From assembly GCA_025463515.1 (NCBI GenBank), contig JAODAQ010000063.1, positions 32,294 through 96,293 on the forward strand: 64,000 nucleotides of DNA, read 5' to 3'. This document shows, one piece after another, positions 33,388 through 41,052 of the stretch. The notes below the pieces were generated by a model. The model was not told where the DNA came from. It searched no databases and saw only the letters and a program-made list of their open reading frames with translations. A program made the position numbers and the translations under genes. Numbering within the stretch: the stretch's first letter is position 1; each line of letters begins with the position of its first letter. This DNA is from Rhodoglobus sp. (GTDB taxonomy: Bacteria > Actinomycetota > Actinomycetes > Actinomycetales > Microbacteriaceae).

Positions 33388-34689
33388 ATGACGACTCAGG
33401 GCACCAACCTCGACCAGAGGTACAGCCACTACGCCGACCGCACGGCAGGCCTCGCCGCCTCCGAAGTGCGCGCCCTCTTCGCCGTCGCCTCCCGCCCGGA
33501 GGTCGTCTCCCTCGCCGGCGGCATGCCGTTCGTTTCCGCTTTGCCAAAAGAGCTGGTCAGCGGGGCAATGGAGCGTGTCATGCGCGACAGCGGACCCGCC
33601 GCGCTGCAGTACGGCTCCGGCCAGGGCCTGCCGCAGTTGCGCGAGCAGATTCTCGAGGTCATGGCGCTGGAGGGCATCCGGGCAGGTGTTGACGACCTCG
33701 TGGTCACGACCGGCTCGCAGCACGCGCTCGAGCTCATCACCAAGCTCTTCGTCAACCCCGGGGACGTCGTGCTCGCGGAGGCGCCGAGCTACGTGACGGC
33801 CCTCACGGTGTTCAAGTCGTTCCAGGCGGAAGTGGCGCACGTCGCGATGGACGACTTCGGCCTCGTGCCGCAGGCGCTGCGCGAGACCATCGAGCGCGTG
33901 CGCGCCGAGGGCAAGCCGATCAAGTTCCTGTACACGATTCCGACCTTCAGCAACCCGGCCGGCGTGACCCTGACCTGGGAGCGCCGCCTCGAGATCCTCG
34001 AGATCTGCCGCAGCAACGACATCCTCGTGCTCGAGGACAACCCGTACGGCCTCCTGTACTTCGAGGGCCAGCCGCCGCACGCGATGCGCTCCGTCGAGGA
34101 GGACGGCGTCATCTACCTCGGCACCTTCTCCAAGACTCTTGCTCCCGGCTTCCGGGTCGGCTGGGCGCTCGCGCCGCACGCCATCCGCGAGAAGATCATC
34201 CTCGCGAACGAGGCCGCCGTGCTCTCCCCCAGCTCGTTCACCCAGTACGTCATCCACGAGTACCTCTCCGGCTCCGACTGGAAGGGCCAGATCGACACCT
34301 TCCGCGGCGTGTACCGCGAGCGGCGCGACGCCATGCTGCACGCGCTGGGCGACTACCTGCCCGACCTGTCGTGGACGAACCCCGCTGGCGGCTTCTACGT
34401 CTGGGTCACCCTGCCCGAGAACCTCGACTCGAAGTCGATGCTCCCCCGTGCCGTCAAGGAGCTCGTGGCGTACACGCCCGGCACCGCGTTCTACGCCGAC
34501 GGATCGGGCCGGAACAAGATCCGGCTGTCGTTCTGCTACCCGACCCCGGACTTCATCCGCGAGGGGATCCGCAGGCTGTCGACCGTGATCAACGGCGAGC
34601 TCGAGCTGCTGACCACGTTCTCGCAAACGGCGCCCCTCCCGGTCGTGCGCGACTCCTCGCTGATCAACCCGCCCGCAAACCTCTCCTGA
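33388..34689 (+). CDS. PLP-dependent aminotransferase (2-aminoadipate/LysN type)
   Basis: This is a 433-residue class I/II aminotransferase. Landmarks are VSLAGGMPFVSALP, LQYGSGQGLPQLREQI, TTGSQHALELITKLF, YTIPTFSNPAGVTL, LEDNPYGLLYFEG and the Schiff-base lysine in LGTFSKTLAPGFRVGW. These are typical of the LysN/MocR-like aminotransferase subgroup without a DNA-binding domain. The substrate may be an aromatic or branched-chain amino acid, or 2-aminoadipate. It overlaps the D-Ala ligase gene start (TGATG), so a role in amino-acid supply for the wall is possible but unproven. Confidence 0.85.
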   Translation: MTTQGTNLDQRYSHYADRTAGLAASEVRALFAVASRPEVVSLAGGMPFVSALPKELVSGAMERVMRDSGPAALQYGSGQGLPQLREQILEVMALEGIRAGVDDLVVTTGSQHALELITKLFVNPGDVVLAEAPSYVTALTVFKSFQAEVAHVAMDDFGLVPQALRETIERVRAEGKPIKFLYTIPTFSNPAGVTLTWERRLEILEICRSNDILVLEDNPYGLLYFEGQPPHAMRSVEEDGVIYLGTFSKTLAPGFRVGWALAPHAIREKIILANEAAVLSPSSFTQYVIHEYLSGSDWKGQIDTFRGVYRERRDAMLHALGDYLPDLSWTNPAGGFYVWVTLPENLDSKSMLPRAVKELVAYTPGTAFYADGSGRNKIRLSFCYPTPDFIREGIRRLSTVINGELELLTTFSQTAPLPVVRDSSLINPPANLS

Positions 34690-35642
34690 TGGCCGCCACC
34701 AGAGTCCTCGTCCTCGCCGGCGGCATCTCGCACGAGCGCGATGTCTCGCTGCGGTCGGGCCGCCGGGTCGCTGACAGCCTCAGCGCGCACGGCCTCCAGG
34801 TCGAACTGCGCGATCCGGATGCCACGCTCCTCGCGTACCTCCGCTCGTCGCGGCCCGACGTGGTGTGGCCGGCCCTCCACGGTGCCAGTGGCGAGGACGG
34901 CGCCCTCCGCGGCCTGCTCGACTTCATGGGCGTGCCGTACGTGGGCTCCCGGGCGGACGCCGCGCGTCTCGCCTGGGACAAGCCGACCGCCAAGACCATC
35001 GTCTCGCGCGCGGGCGTGAAGACTCCGGCCTCGATCGCCCTGCCTCGGGACGCATTCCGCGAGCTCGGCGCCAACAGCATCCTCGAGGAGATCTCCGACG
35101 AGTTCTCCGGCCCGCTCGTGGTCAAGCCCGCGCAGGGCGGGTCATCCCAGGGCGTCACTATCGTCGACGACCGCTCGCTGCTCCCCCGCGCCATGGTCGA
35201 TGCCTACACGTACTGGGACGTCGCCCTCATCGAGCAGAAGATCACCGGCACGGAGATCGCCGTCGGCATCATCGACAGCGGCGACGGGCCGGTGGCCCTC
35301 CCCGCCGTCGAGATCGAGCCGCTCTCCGGCGTCTACAGCTTCGAGGCGCGCTACAACGCCGGCGAGACCCGGTTCTACGTCCCGGCGCGCATCGACCCGG
35401 ATGCCGCGGCTCGTGCCGCGGAGACAGCCCTCGCCGCGCACCGCGCCCTCGGGCTCAGGCACCTCTCGCGCGTGGACATCATCATCGACGGCGCGGGCAC
35501 CCCCTGGTTCCTCGAGGCAAACGTGATGCCCGGCCTCACCGAGACCTCTGTGCTGCCCCAGGCGCTCGAAGCCGCCGGACACGACCTCGGCTGGGTGTAC
35601 TCGGCACTGGCCGATGCCGCAATCGTGGAGTCCCGCGCCTAG
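34689..35642 (+). CDS. ddl: D-alanine--D-alanine ligase (ATP-grasp)
   Basis: This is a 317-residue ATP-grasp ligase, starting VLVLAGGISHERDVSLRSGRRV as Ddl proteins do, with LHGASGEDGALRGLLDFMGVPYVGS and VVKPAQGGSSQGVTIV (ATP-binding). The metal-binding LEANVMPGLTETSVLP is near the C-terminus. It joins two D-alanines for peptidoglycan. It is at the short end for Ddl (about 300-370); the similarity in every active-site block makes it functional. Whether it is the only Ddl is unknown. It is translationally coupled to the aminotransferase gene upstream. Both replace the cwlM/sigM genes found here in mycobacteria. Confidence 0.88.
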   Translation: MAATRVLVLAGGISHERDVSLRSGRRVADSLSAHGLQVELRDPDATLLAYLRSSRPDVVWPALHGASGEDGALRGLLDFMGVPYVGSRADAARLAWDKPTAKTIVSRAGVKTPASIALPRDAFRELGANSILEEISDEFSGPLVVKPAQGGSSQGVTIVDDRSLLPRAMVDAYTYWDVALIEQKITGTEIAVGIIDSGDGPVALPAVEIEPLSGVYSFEARYNAGETRFYVPARIDPDAAARAAETALAAHRALGLRHLSRVDIIIDGAGTPWFLEANVMPGLTETSVLPQALEAAGHDLGWVYSALADAAIVESRA

Positions 35643-35885
35643 TCCTCGGTTATCCCGTGTTTTGTACACAAGGGCGACCCTGATATTCGGTGCCGTCCGT
35701 GGCTAGCTGCGGAAACTGCTCCTGCACACTGTGTTCGGCATAAAAAAGCCGGTCAGAAGGCAATTGTAGGGGCCGGCTGTTGGCTCATCCACGATATTTT
35801 CCACAGCTTGCCAACAGCCGCGCGGGGGTGTTGCACCGTTTTCCCACAGACTTATCCACAGGCCGCCTGGGGATGCGCGCCGGCC
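35643..35885. other. Gene-free region between ddl and parB with DnaA boxes
   Basis: No gene is seen here. It holds an 11-bp perfect inverted repeat (CGGCTGTTGGC at 35774-35784, GCCAACAGCCG at 35810-35820) whose spacer contains TTTTCCACA (35797, one mismatch to the DnaA box) and TCATCCACG (35785, two). TTTCCCACA (35840, two mismatches) and a perfect TTATCCACA (35852-35860) follow. The AT-rich stretch CATAAAAAAGCC lies at 35740-35751. Confidence 0.6.
35852..35860 (+). promoter_or_regulatory. Perfect DnaA box near the parB 3' end
   Basis: TTATCCACA is identical to the consensus DnaA box. Three weaker boxes lie within the 67 bp before it, making a small cluster 5.3 kb from dnaA. Confidence 0.7.
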
Positions 35886-35982
35886 CGCGAGCTTGGTGCG
35901 CGAGCTTGGTGCGCGAGCTTGGCCCGTTAGCTTGGCGCGCGACCTTGGCCCGCTAGGTTGGTGCGCGAGCTTGGCCCGTTAG
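35886..35982. repeat. 13-bp tandem repeat running into the parB stop codon
   Basis: Seven full units and a partial eighth of CGCGAGCTTGGTG occur head to tail with no spacing: the starts are at 35886, 35899, 35912, 35925, 35938, 35951, 35964 and 35977. Variants CGTTAGCTTGGCG and CGCGACCTTGGCC occur. The TTA of unit eight is the parB stop codon on the other strand. Confidence 0.9.
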
Positions 35983-36929
35983 CGGTTGAAGCCCGGCTGC
36001 CCCAGTTCGGTGAGGATCCGGTTCAGGTCGCCCACCGTCGCGAAGTCGATCACGATCTGCCCCTTGCTGGCACCGAGTGTGACCTTGACCCGCGTGTTGA
36101 GACGGTCGCCGAGCTGCTCGGCGACCTCGTCCAACTGGCCCTGCCGCTTGCCCGCTGCGGGCTTTGCCTTGGAGGTCTTCGGGGACGACTGTCCGGCCGC
36201 TGCCTCGGCGGCACGGACTGAGAGGTCCTCGTTCACGATCTTGTCGGCGAGGCGCTCCATCGACGCCACGTCCCCCGCGGCGAGGATCGCGCGGGCGTGG
36301 CCCGCGCTCAGCACACCCGCCGCTACCCGCTTCTGCACGGTGGCCGGGAGCTTCAGCAGGCGAAGCGTGTTCGTGATCTGCGGTCGCGAGCGGCCGATGC
36401 GGCCCGCGAGCTGCTCCTGGGTGATCCCGAAGTCGGCGAGGAGCTGCTGGTAGGCGGATGCCTCCTCCAGCGCGTTGAGGTTCGCGCGATGGAGGTTCTC
36501 GAGCAGGGCATCCCGCAGCATGTCCTCGTCGGCTGTGCTCTTGATGACCGCAGGAATCGTGGCGAGGCCCAGGTACTTCGTGGCCCGCAGGCGGCGCTCG
36601 CCCATGATGAGCTCGTACTGCGGCCCTCCGGGAACGGCGTCGACCAGGGGGCGCACGACGATGGGCTGCAGGACGCCGATCTCACGGATGGAGATGACGA
36701 GCTCGTCGAGCTCCTCCTGACGGAACTCGGTGCGGGGCTGCTTCGCGTTCGGGACGATGTCGTCCGGCGACAGATTCGCCAGCCGCGCCCCCGGGACCGC
36801 GAGGAGGCCCTGAGGGCTGTCGGAGCCGGTGGGGAAGAAGACGTCCACCGGACGCTGGGCGTTGTCGTCGCCCGCGGGGATGAGGGCGCCGATGCCGCGG
36901 CCCAGACCGGTTCTCTTGGGTGCGGCCAT
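35979..36929 (-). CDS. parB: Chromosome-partitioning protein ParB
   Basis: This is a 316-residue CTPase that binds parS and spreads as a clamp. The N-terminal domain has the CTP-binding GERRLRATKYLG after VLQPIVVRPL. The parS-binding helix-turn-helix region reads QEQLAGRIGRSRPQITNTLRLLKLP, and an Ala/Lys linker leads to the C-terminal dimer domain (GQIVIDFATVGDLNRILTELG). The ATG at 36929 overlaps the parA stop. A 13-bp tandem repeat begins at the stop codon. Together with the three parS sites and ParA it segregates the origin region. Confidence 0.95.
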   Translation of the reverse strand: MAAPKRTGLGRGIGALIPAGDDNAQRPVDVFFPTGSDSPQGLLAVPGARLANLSPDDIVPNAKQPRTEFRQEELDELVISIREIGVLQPIVVRPLVDAVPGGPQYELIMGERRLRATKYLGLATIPAVIKSTADEDMLRDALLENLHRANLNALEEASAYQQLLADFGITQEQLAGRIGRSRPQITNTLRLLKLPATVQKRVAAGVLSAGHARAILAAGDVASMERLADKIVNEDLSVRAAEAAAGQSSPKTSKAKPAAGKRQGQLDEVAEQLGDRLNTRVKVTLGASKGQIVIDFATVGDLNRILTELGQPGFNR

Positions 36930-37846
36930 CAGCGGGGTGCTCCACGGTGGGCGATCTCGGACGCGGCCTCGAGGTACGAGAGCGATCCCGGCGAGTTGCC
37001 GTCGTAGCTGATCACGCTCTGCCCGTAGCTGGGGGCCTCGGAGATGCGTACCGAGCGCGGGATGACCGTGGTGAGGACCTCCTTGGGGAAGTGCTCGCGG
37101 ACATCGTCGACGACCTGGTTCGCCAAGTTCGTGCGGGAGTCGTACATGGTGAGGAGGATCGTCGACACCGAGAGGCGGGGGTTCAGGTGGCGCTCGATCA
37201 GCTGGATGTTGCTGAGCAGCTGGCTGAGCCCCTCGAGCGCGTAGTACTCGCACTGGATGGGGATGAGCACCTCGCGAGCGGCGACGAAGGCGTTGATCGT
37301 CAGCAGGCCGAGCGACGGCGGGCAGTCGATGAACACGTAGTGGAACATCTCCTCGCTCTGCGCAAGGAACAGCTCGAGGGCGGTGCGCAGGCGCTGCTCG
37401 CGCGCGACGAGCGAGACCAGCTCGATCTCCGCGCCCGCGAGGTGGATGGTAGCGGGAAGGCAGAAGAGCCCCTCGAACTCCGGGCTCGCCTGGACCACGC
37501 CCGCCATCGGCTCATCGTTGATGATCACGTCGTAGACGCTGACGGTGTCCGAACGGTGCTCGACTCCGAGCGCCGTTGAGGCGTTGCCTTGGGGGTCGAG
37601 GTCGATCACGAGCACGCGGGCGCCGGATCGCGCAAGGGCAGCCGCGAGGTTCACGGTCGTCGTGGTCTTGCCCACGCCGCCCTTCTGGTTCGCGACGGTG
37701 AAGACCCGTGTCTCCTCCGGCAGCGGAAGGTGCGAGGCTGCGATGGCCTGCCTCCGGCGGGTAATCTCGGCGAGCTCTCGCGCGAGTGGCGTCGAATCGT
37801 CGAAGCTCGTTGCCGAGTCCGCGAGATCGCCTTCTGGATGTTTCAC
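36929..37846 (-). CDS. parA: Chromosome-partitioning ATPase ParA
   Basis: This is a 305-residue Walker-type ATPase. The deviant Walker A is ANQKGGVGKTTTTVNLAAAL near residue 50, and FIDCPPSLGLLTINA is the Walker B region. It moves ParB-bound origins over the nucleoid. The GTG at 37846 is preceded by AGAAGG at the right spacing and lies inside a parS site (37839-37854), so ParB on that site would cover the translation start region of its own operon. The longer open frame upstream overlaps rsmG in another frame. Confidence 0.95.
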   Translation of the reverse strand: MKHPEGDLADSATSFDDSTPLARELAEITRRRQAIAASHLPLPEETRVFTVANQKGGVGKTTTTVNLAAALARSGARVLVIDLDPQGNASTALGVEHRSDTVSVYDVIINDEPMAGVVQASPEFEGLFCLPATIHLAGAEIELVSLVAREQRLRTALELFLAQSEEMFHYVFIDCPPSLGLLTINAFVAAREVLIPIQCEYYALEGLSQLLSNIQLIERHLNPRLSVSTILLTMYDSRTNLANQVVDDVREHFPKEVLTTVIPRSVRISEAPSYGQSVISYDGNSPGSLSYLEAASEIAHRGAPR

Positions 37847-37854
37847 GTGAAACC
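37839..37854. promoter_or_regulatory. parS site 1, over the parA start codon
   Basis: TGTTTCACGTGAAACC matches the universal parS sequence TGTTTCACGTGAAACA at 15 of 16 positions. The reverse complement of CAC within it is the GTG start of parA. Confidence 0.93.
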
Positions 37855-37896
37855 TTCTGAATGGCTCGGGCCGGTGCCCGTGGGGGTCGATCGTGG

Positions 37897-38529
37897 TCAG
37901 TCCACTGTAGCCCGAAACACCCGCGTGGATTCCGGCGCTATGCCCTCTCCGAGCACGAGCACCTCTGGGGAGGAGAGCTTGAACCTGCGGATCACCTTCT
38001 GGGCGGCGACTATCTCCTCGTCGACCCGTGATCCCTTCATGAACACCATCTCGCCGCCGCGCCGCAGCAGCGGTGCCGTGACGGGGATGAGTTTCGAGAG
38101 CGCAGTCACGGCGCGGGCGGTGACCTGGTCCAGCGACTCCTGCTGGGCCTCCTCGGCCCTGGCGCGGACGACGGTCACGTTGTCGAGTCCCAGGTCGGCG
38201 GATTCGCTGATCAGCCAGTCGACCCGGCGCTCCATGGGCTCGATGAGAACGAGGTGGACGTCTGGCCGGGCGATGGCGAGCACGAGGCCGGGCAGGCCGG
38301 CTCCGCTGCCGATGTCGCCGGTGCGGCCCGGCTTCAGCAGGGGAGCGACCAGCACGCAGTTGATGATGTGCCGCGTCCACAGCCGGGGCAGCTCGAGCGG
38401 GCCGATGAGGCCGAGCTCTTCGCCGCGGCGGGCGAGGTCCCCGGTGTACCTACGGGCCAGCTCGATGCGGTCGCCGAACAGGGATGCGGCAACGGCCGGC
38501 TCGGCTTCGAGCTCAGGTGTCTCGGTCAA
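37897..38529 (-). CDS. rsmG: 16S rRNA (guanine-527-N7)-methyltransferase RsmG
   Basis: This is a 210-residue SAM-dependent methyltransferase; loss of it gives low-level streptomycin resistance in many bacteria. It has LWTRHIINCVLVAPLL, the SAM motif DIGSGAGLPGLVLAIARPD and VVRARAEE. The best start is a TTG at 38529 that directly abuts the perfect parS site; no clear ribosome binding site precedes it, so the start is uncertain. The gene lies between jag and parA, as in nearly all Actinobacteria and Bacillota. Confidence 0.93.
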   Translation of the reverse strand: MTETPELEAEPAVAASLFGDRIELARRYTGDLARRGEELGLIGPLELPRLWTRHIINCVLVAPLLKPGRTGDIGSGAGLPGLVLAIARPDVHLVLIEPMERRVDWLISESADLGLDNVTVVRARAEEAQQESLDQVTARAVTALSKLIPVTAPLLRRGGEMVFMKGSRVDEEIVAAQKVIRRFKLSSPEVLVLGEGIAPESTRVFRATVD

Positions 38530-38545
38530 TGTTTCACGTGAAACA
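38530..38545. promoter_or_regulatory. parS site 2 (perfect), abutting the rsmG start
   Basis: TGTTTCACGTGAAACA is identical to the 16-bp parS consensus. It occupies the position where the rsmG ribosome binding site would lie. Confidence 0.97.
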
Positions 38546-38565
38546 ACTCAGAGGGCGTCGCGCAA

Positions 38566-38581
38566 TGTTTCACGTGAAACT
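38566..38581. promoter_or_regulatory. parS site 3, overlapping the jag stop codon
   Basis: TGTTTCACGTGAAACT matches parS at 15 of 16 positions. Its last two bases are part of the stop codon of the jag gene (TAG, 38582-38580). It is 36 bp, centre to centre, from parS site 2. Confidence 0.93.
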
Positions 38582-39119
38582 ATGCGCGGCGAATGACCGT
38601 GTGGCGGTCACGCCCTTCACCCTCGGACTCTGACGAATAGCCGCGCTCGGCGACGATGTCGTGCACGAGCTTGCGCTCGTAGGACGACATCGCGGGAAGG
38701 GATGCGGACTCCGAGCCCTCCTCGATGCGCTCGACGGCCTTGCCCACCAGGATGCCGAGCTCGGCCACACGTGCCTCGCGGGATCCGCCGATGTCCAGGA
38801 TCAGACGGGAGAACGAGCCGGTCTTCGTCTGCACCGCGATGCGGGTGAGCTCCTGAAGGGCGTTGACGGTCTCGGGACGCGACAGGACGCGAAGGCTGTC
38901 GTCCTCGCCCGCGGTCACGGACAGGTAGGCGCGGCCGGCACGGGCATCGATCTCGATGTCACCGTCGAGGTCCATGATGTCGAGCAGCTCCTCGATGTAG
39001 TCGGCGGCGATGTCGCCCTCCTCCTCGAGCTGGCTCGCGCTCGGGGCATCCGTCTCGGTGTCAACGGTCTCGAGCACCTCTTCGGTCTCGGCGGTGGGGG
39101 TCTCGGTCACGTCGCTCAT
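38580..39119 (-). CDS. jag: KH/R3H-domain RNA-binding protein (Jag/KhpB)
   Basis: This is a 179-residue protein. An acidic disordered N-terminus (ETEEVLETVDTETDAP) precedes the KH domain (DYIEELLDIMDLDGDIEIDARAGRAYLSV). The C-terminal R3H domain has SSYERKLVHDIVAERGYSSESEG. Jag/KhpB proteins bind many RNAs and influence division and elongation in Gram-positive bacteria. The start codon overlaps the yidC stop by 4 bp. It lacks the N-terminal Jag_N domain seen in Bacillota. Confidence 0.92.
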   Translation of the reverse strand: MSDVTETPTAETEEVLETVDTETDAPSASQLEEEGDIAADYIEELLDIMDLDGDIEIDARAGRAYLSVTAGEDDSLRVLSRPETVNALQELTRIAVQTKTGSFSRLILDIGGSREARVAELGILVGKAVERIEEGSESASLPAMSSYERKLVHDIVAERGYSSESEGEGRDRHTVIRRA

Positions 39120-40093
39120 CGCTTGTTGTTTCCACTCTTCTTCTTCGCGCGGTTCTTGCCGACCGGCTGCTGGCGCTGGGGCTTCTGGGGTTCCTCGATC
39201 ACGAGGGTGTCGCCCTCGGGCGTCTCCTCGATGATTCCCTTGCGCTGAGCGCGCTTGGCGAGGCGGGCTTCACGGGCGAGGGCCGCCTCGCTACCGGGGG
39301 TGGGCATGTTCCGGATGACGAGGAACTGCTGGACCATGGTCCAGATGTTCGAGGTGAGCCAGTAGAACATGACGCCGATGGGGAACGCGAAGCCGGAGAA
39401 CGCGAAGACCAGGGGGAGGATGTAGAGCAGGATGCGCTGCTGCCGGAACATCGGGCTGGCCTTCATCTCGGCCGACTGGTTGCGCGACATGATCTGCAGC
39501 TGCGTGATGAACTGCGATGCGGTCATCACGATGACCATGAAGACCGCGATGACGATGACCACGGTCTGAACCGGGTTCGACGCGAGGGCGCTCTGGATGC
39601 TCTCGTGCAGGGGAGCGATGCCGAACAGCGAGGCCTTGCCGAAGTTCTCCGAGAGGGACTTCTCGAGAAGGCCCACGCCCTGCTGGCCCTTGTTGGCCTC
39701 CTGCAGCACGGAGAAGAGGCTGAAGAAGATCGGCATCTGGATGAGCAGGGGGAGGCACGAGCTGAGCGGGTTAGTACCCGTCTTCTTGTACATCTCCATG
39801 GTCTCGCGAGACATGGCCTCGCGGGAGAACTGGTCCTTCTTGCCCTTGGACTTGTCCTGGATCTTCTTGAGCTGAGGCGCTACCTCGAGCATGCGGCGCT
39901 GGCTCTTGATCTGGCGCACGAAGATCGGGATGAGCGCTGCGCGGACGACGAGCACGAGCCCGACGATCGACAGCACCCAGGTGAGGCCGGCAGACGGGTC
40001 GAGCCCGATCGCCGTCAGGCCCGTGTGGAACGCGACGAGGATTGCCTCGATCACCCATTTGATGGGCCAGAGGATTGTCTGGAGTGGATCCAT
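39116..40093 (-). CDS. yidC: Membrane protein insertase YidC
   Basis: This is a 325-residue Oxa1/YidC-family insertase with five core helices. It lacks a large periplasmic domain, as usual for Gram-positives. PLQTILWPIKWVIEAILVAFHTGL opens the protein, LVVRAALIPIFVRQIKSQRRM carries the conserved Arg of the hydrophilic groove, and NPLSSCLPLLIQMPIFFSLFSVL is the central helix. The C-terminus is basic (RAKKKSGNNKR), which helps ribosome contact. It is in the rpmH-rnpA-yidD-yidC-jag operon. Confidence 0.95.
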   Translation of the reverse strand: MDPLQTILWPIKWVIEAILVAFHTGLTAIGLDPSAGLTWVLSIVGLVLVVRAALIPIFVRQIKSQRRMLEVAPQLKKIQDKSKGKKDQFSREAMSRETMEMYKKTGTNPLSSCLPLLIQMPIFFSLFSVLQEANKGQQGVGLLEKSLSENFGKASLFGIAPLHESIQSALASNPVQTVVIVIAVFMVIVMTASQFITQLQIMSRNQSAEMKASPMFRQQRILLYILPLVFAFSGFAFPIGVMFYWLTSNIWTMVQQFLVIRNMPTPGSEAALAREARLAKRAQRKGIIEETPEGDTLVIEEPQKPQRQQPVGKNRAKKKSGNNKR

Positions 40094-40101
40094 GATGCGG
40101 G

Positions 40102-40428
40102 TCAGCCCTTTCCGTGGCTATGGGCAAAGTGGGGGTTTGCAACCACGAAGCCGAAGCGCGTGATCGAGTATCGGTCGTGCTTGCGCTCGGGGACATCGTC
40201 GATGCCGCCCTCGGCCCACGGGTGGCAGCGGGCGATGCGGCGGGTGCCGAGCCAGACCCCGCGGACGACGCCGTGCTGCTGGATGGCCTGCATCGCGTAG
40301 TGCGAGCACGTCGGGTAGTACCGGCAGACGTCGCCGTAGAGCGGGGAGATCACGGCGCGGTAGACCTTGAGTATTGCCACGCACGCATTGCGGGGAGCGA
40401 GCAGCACGAACGCCATCGTCGGGTTCAT
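40102..40428 (-). CDS. yidD: Membrane protein insertion efficiency factor YidD
   Basis: This is a 108-residue protein with the YidD signature YRAVISPLYGDVCRYYPTCSHYAMQAIQQHG followed by GTRRIARCHPWAEGGIDDVP. It assists YidC-dependent insertion. The ATG at 40428 overlaps the rnpA stop codon (ATGA) and is preferred over the longer frame, which runs over the rnpA 3' end. The C-terminal segment (KHDRYSITRFGFVVANPHFAHSHGKG) is somewhat longer than in E. coli YidD. It is 8 bp upstream of yidC. Confidence 0.93.
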   Translation of the reverse strand: MNPTMAFVLLAPRNACVAILKVYRAVISPLYGDVCRYYPTCSHYAMQAIQQHGVVRGVWLGTRRIARCHPWAEGGIDDVPERKHDRYSITRFGFVVANPHFAHSHGKG

Positions 40429-40781
40429 CCTCTCGCTGCGCTCCTCTCGAGACCGCGTGCGATCTCCGCGTGAAGAGTAGCCCACGGGACTAGCTCAGAA
40501 CCTGGCAGTGCGCGCATCACTACATCCGTACCTGCCGGCACGGCGGGCAGGATGTCGCGGCTCACCGAGCGCAGTCGACGGCGCACGAGGTTCCGGGTCA
40601 CGGCATTGCCCACCGATTTCGCCACGATAAAACCGAAACGGCTCGGCTCAGAGCCGGGCCGTTCGATGCCGGGCCGCTCCAGGACATGGAGCACCACAGC
40701 AGACGTACCGATCCTGCGCCCGCGACGAACCGCAGTGCGGAAGTCGGCGGGACGGACAACCCGGTTCGCCCTGGCGAGCAC
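40425..40781 (-). CDS. rnpA: Ribonuclease P protein component
   Basis: This is a 118-residue basic protein that assists the RNase P RNA in 5' tRNA maturation. It starts MLARANRVVRPADFRTAVRRGRRIGT and carries the RNP signature region KSVGNAVTRNLVRRRLRSVSRDILP. The start is a GTG at 40781, 9 bp after the rpmH stop. The adjacent rpmH gene and its place upstream of yidD are the usual bacterial order. Confidence 0.95.
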   Translation of the reverse strand: MLARANRVVRPADFRTAVRRGRRIGTSAVVLHVLERPGIERPGSEPSRFGFIVAKSVGNAVTRNLVRRRLRSVSRDILPAVPAGTDVVMRALPGSELVPWATLHAEIARGLERSAARG

Positions 40782-40790
40782 GCGGAGGTA

Positions 40791-40928
40791 CTACGCGGAC
40801 AGTTCGGTGCGACCCTTGCGGCGACGAGCACCCAGGATGGCGCGGCCGGCGCGGGTACGCATGCGGAGGCGGAAACCGTGAACCTTCGCGCGGCGGCGGT
40901 TGTTCGGCTGGAAAGTTCTCTTGCTCAT
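40791..40928 (-). CDS. rpmH: 50S ribosomal protein L34
   Basis: This is a 45-residue very basic protein, [20 protein letters not shown] then [18 protein letters not shown], the textbook L34 sequence. It is too short for standard open-frame cut-offs. It is the first gene of the minus-strand operon leading away from dnaA, so its promoter lies in the 272-bp dnaA upstream region that also holds DnaA boxes. Confidence 0.97.
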   Translation of the reverse strand: MSKRTFQPNNRRRAKVHGFRLRMRTRAGRAILGARRRKGRTELSA

Positions 40929-41052
40929 AGCGGTATCTCCAAAGCCCAGCTCTGAAGGCCGGAAAGAAGGGGTAAGCCCGAAGGCTGGAAGTCAACTGAT
41001 TAAAAGTACGGCGTTAAACCGGTCCGGTCAAACTTTACGCGGTCCGATCGCA

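Noticed and set aside
35886..35982. CRISPR array
   Set aside because: The 13-bp units are directly adjacent with no spacers, and no cas genes are in the window.
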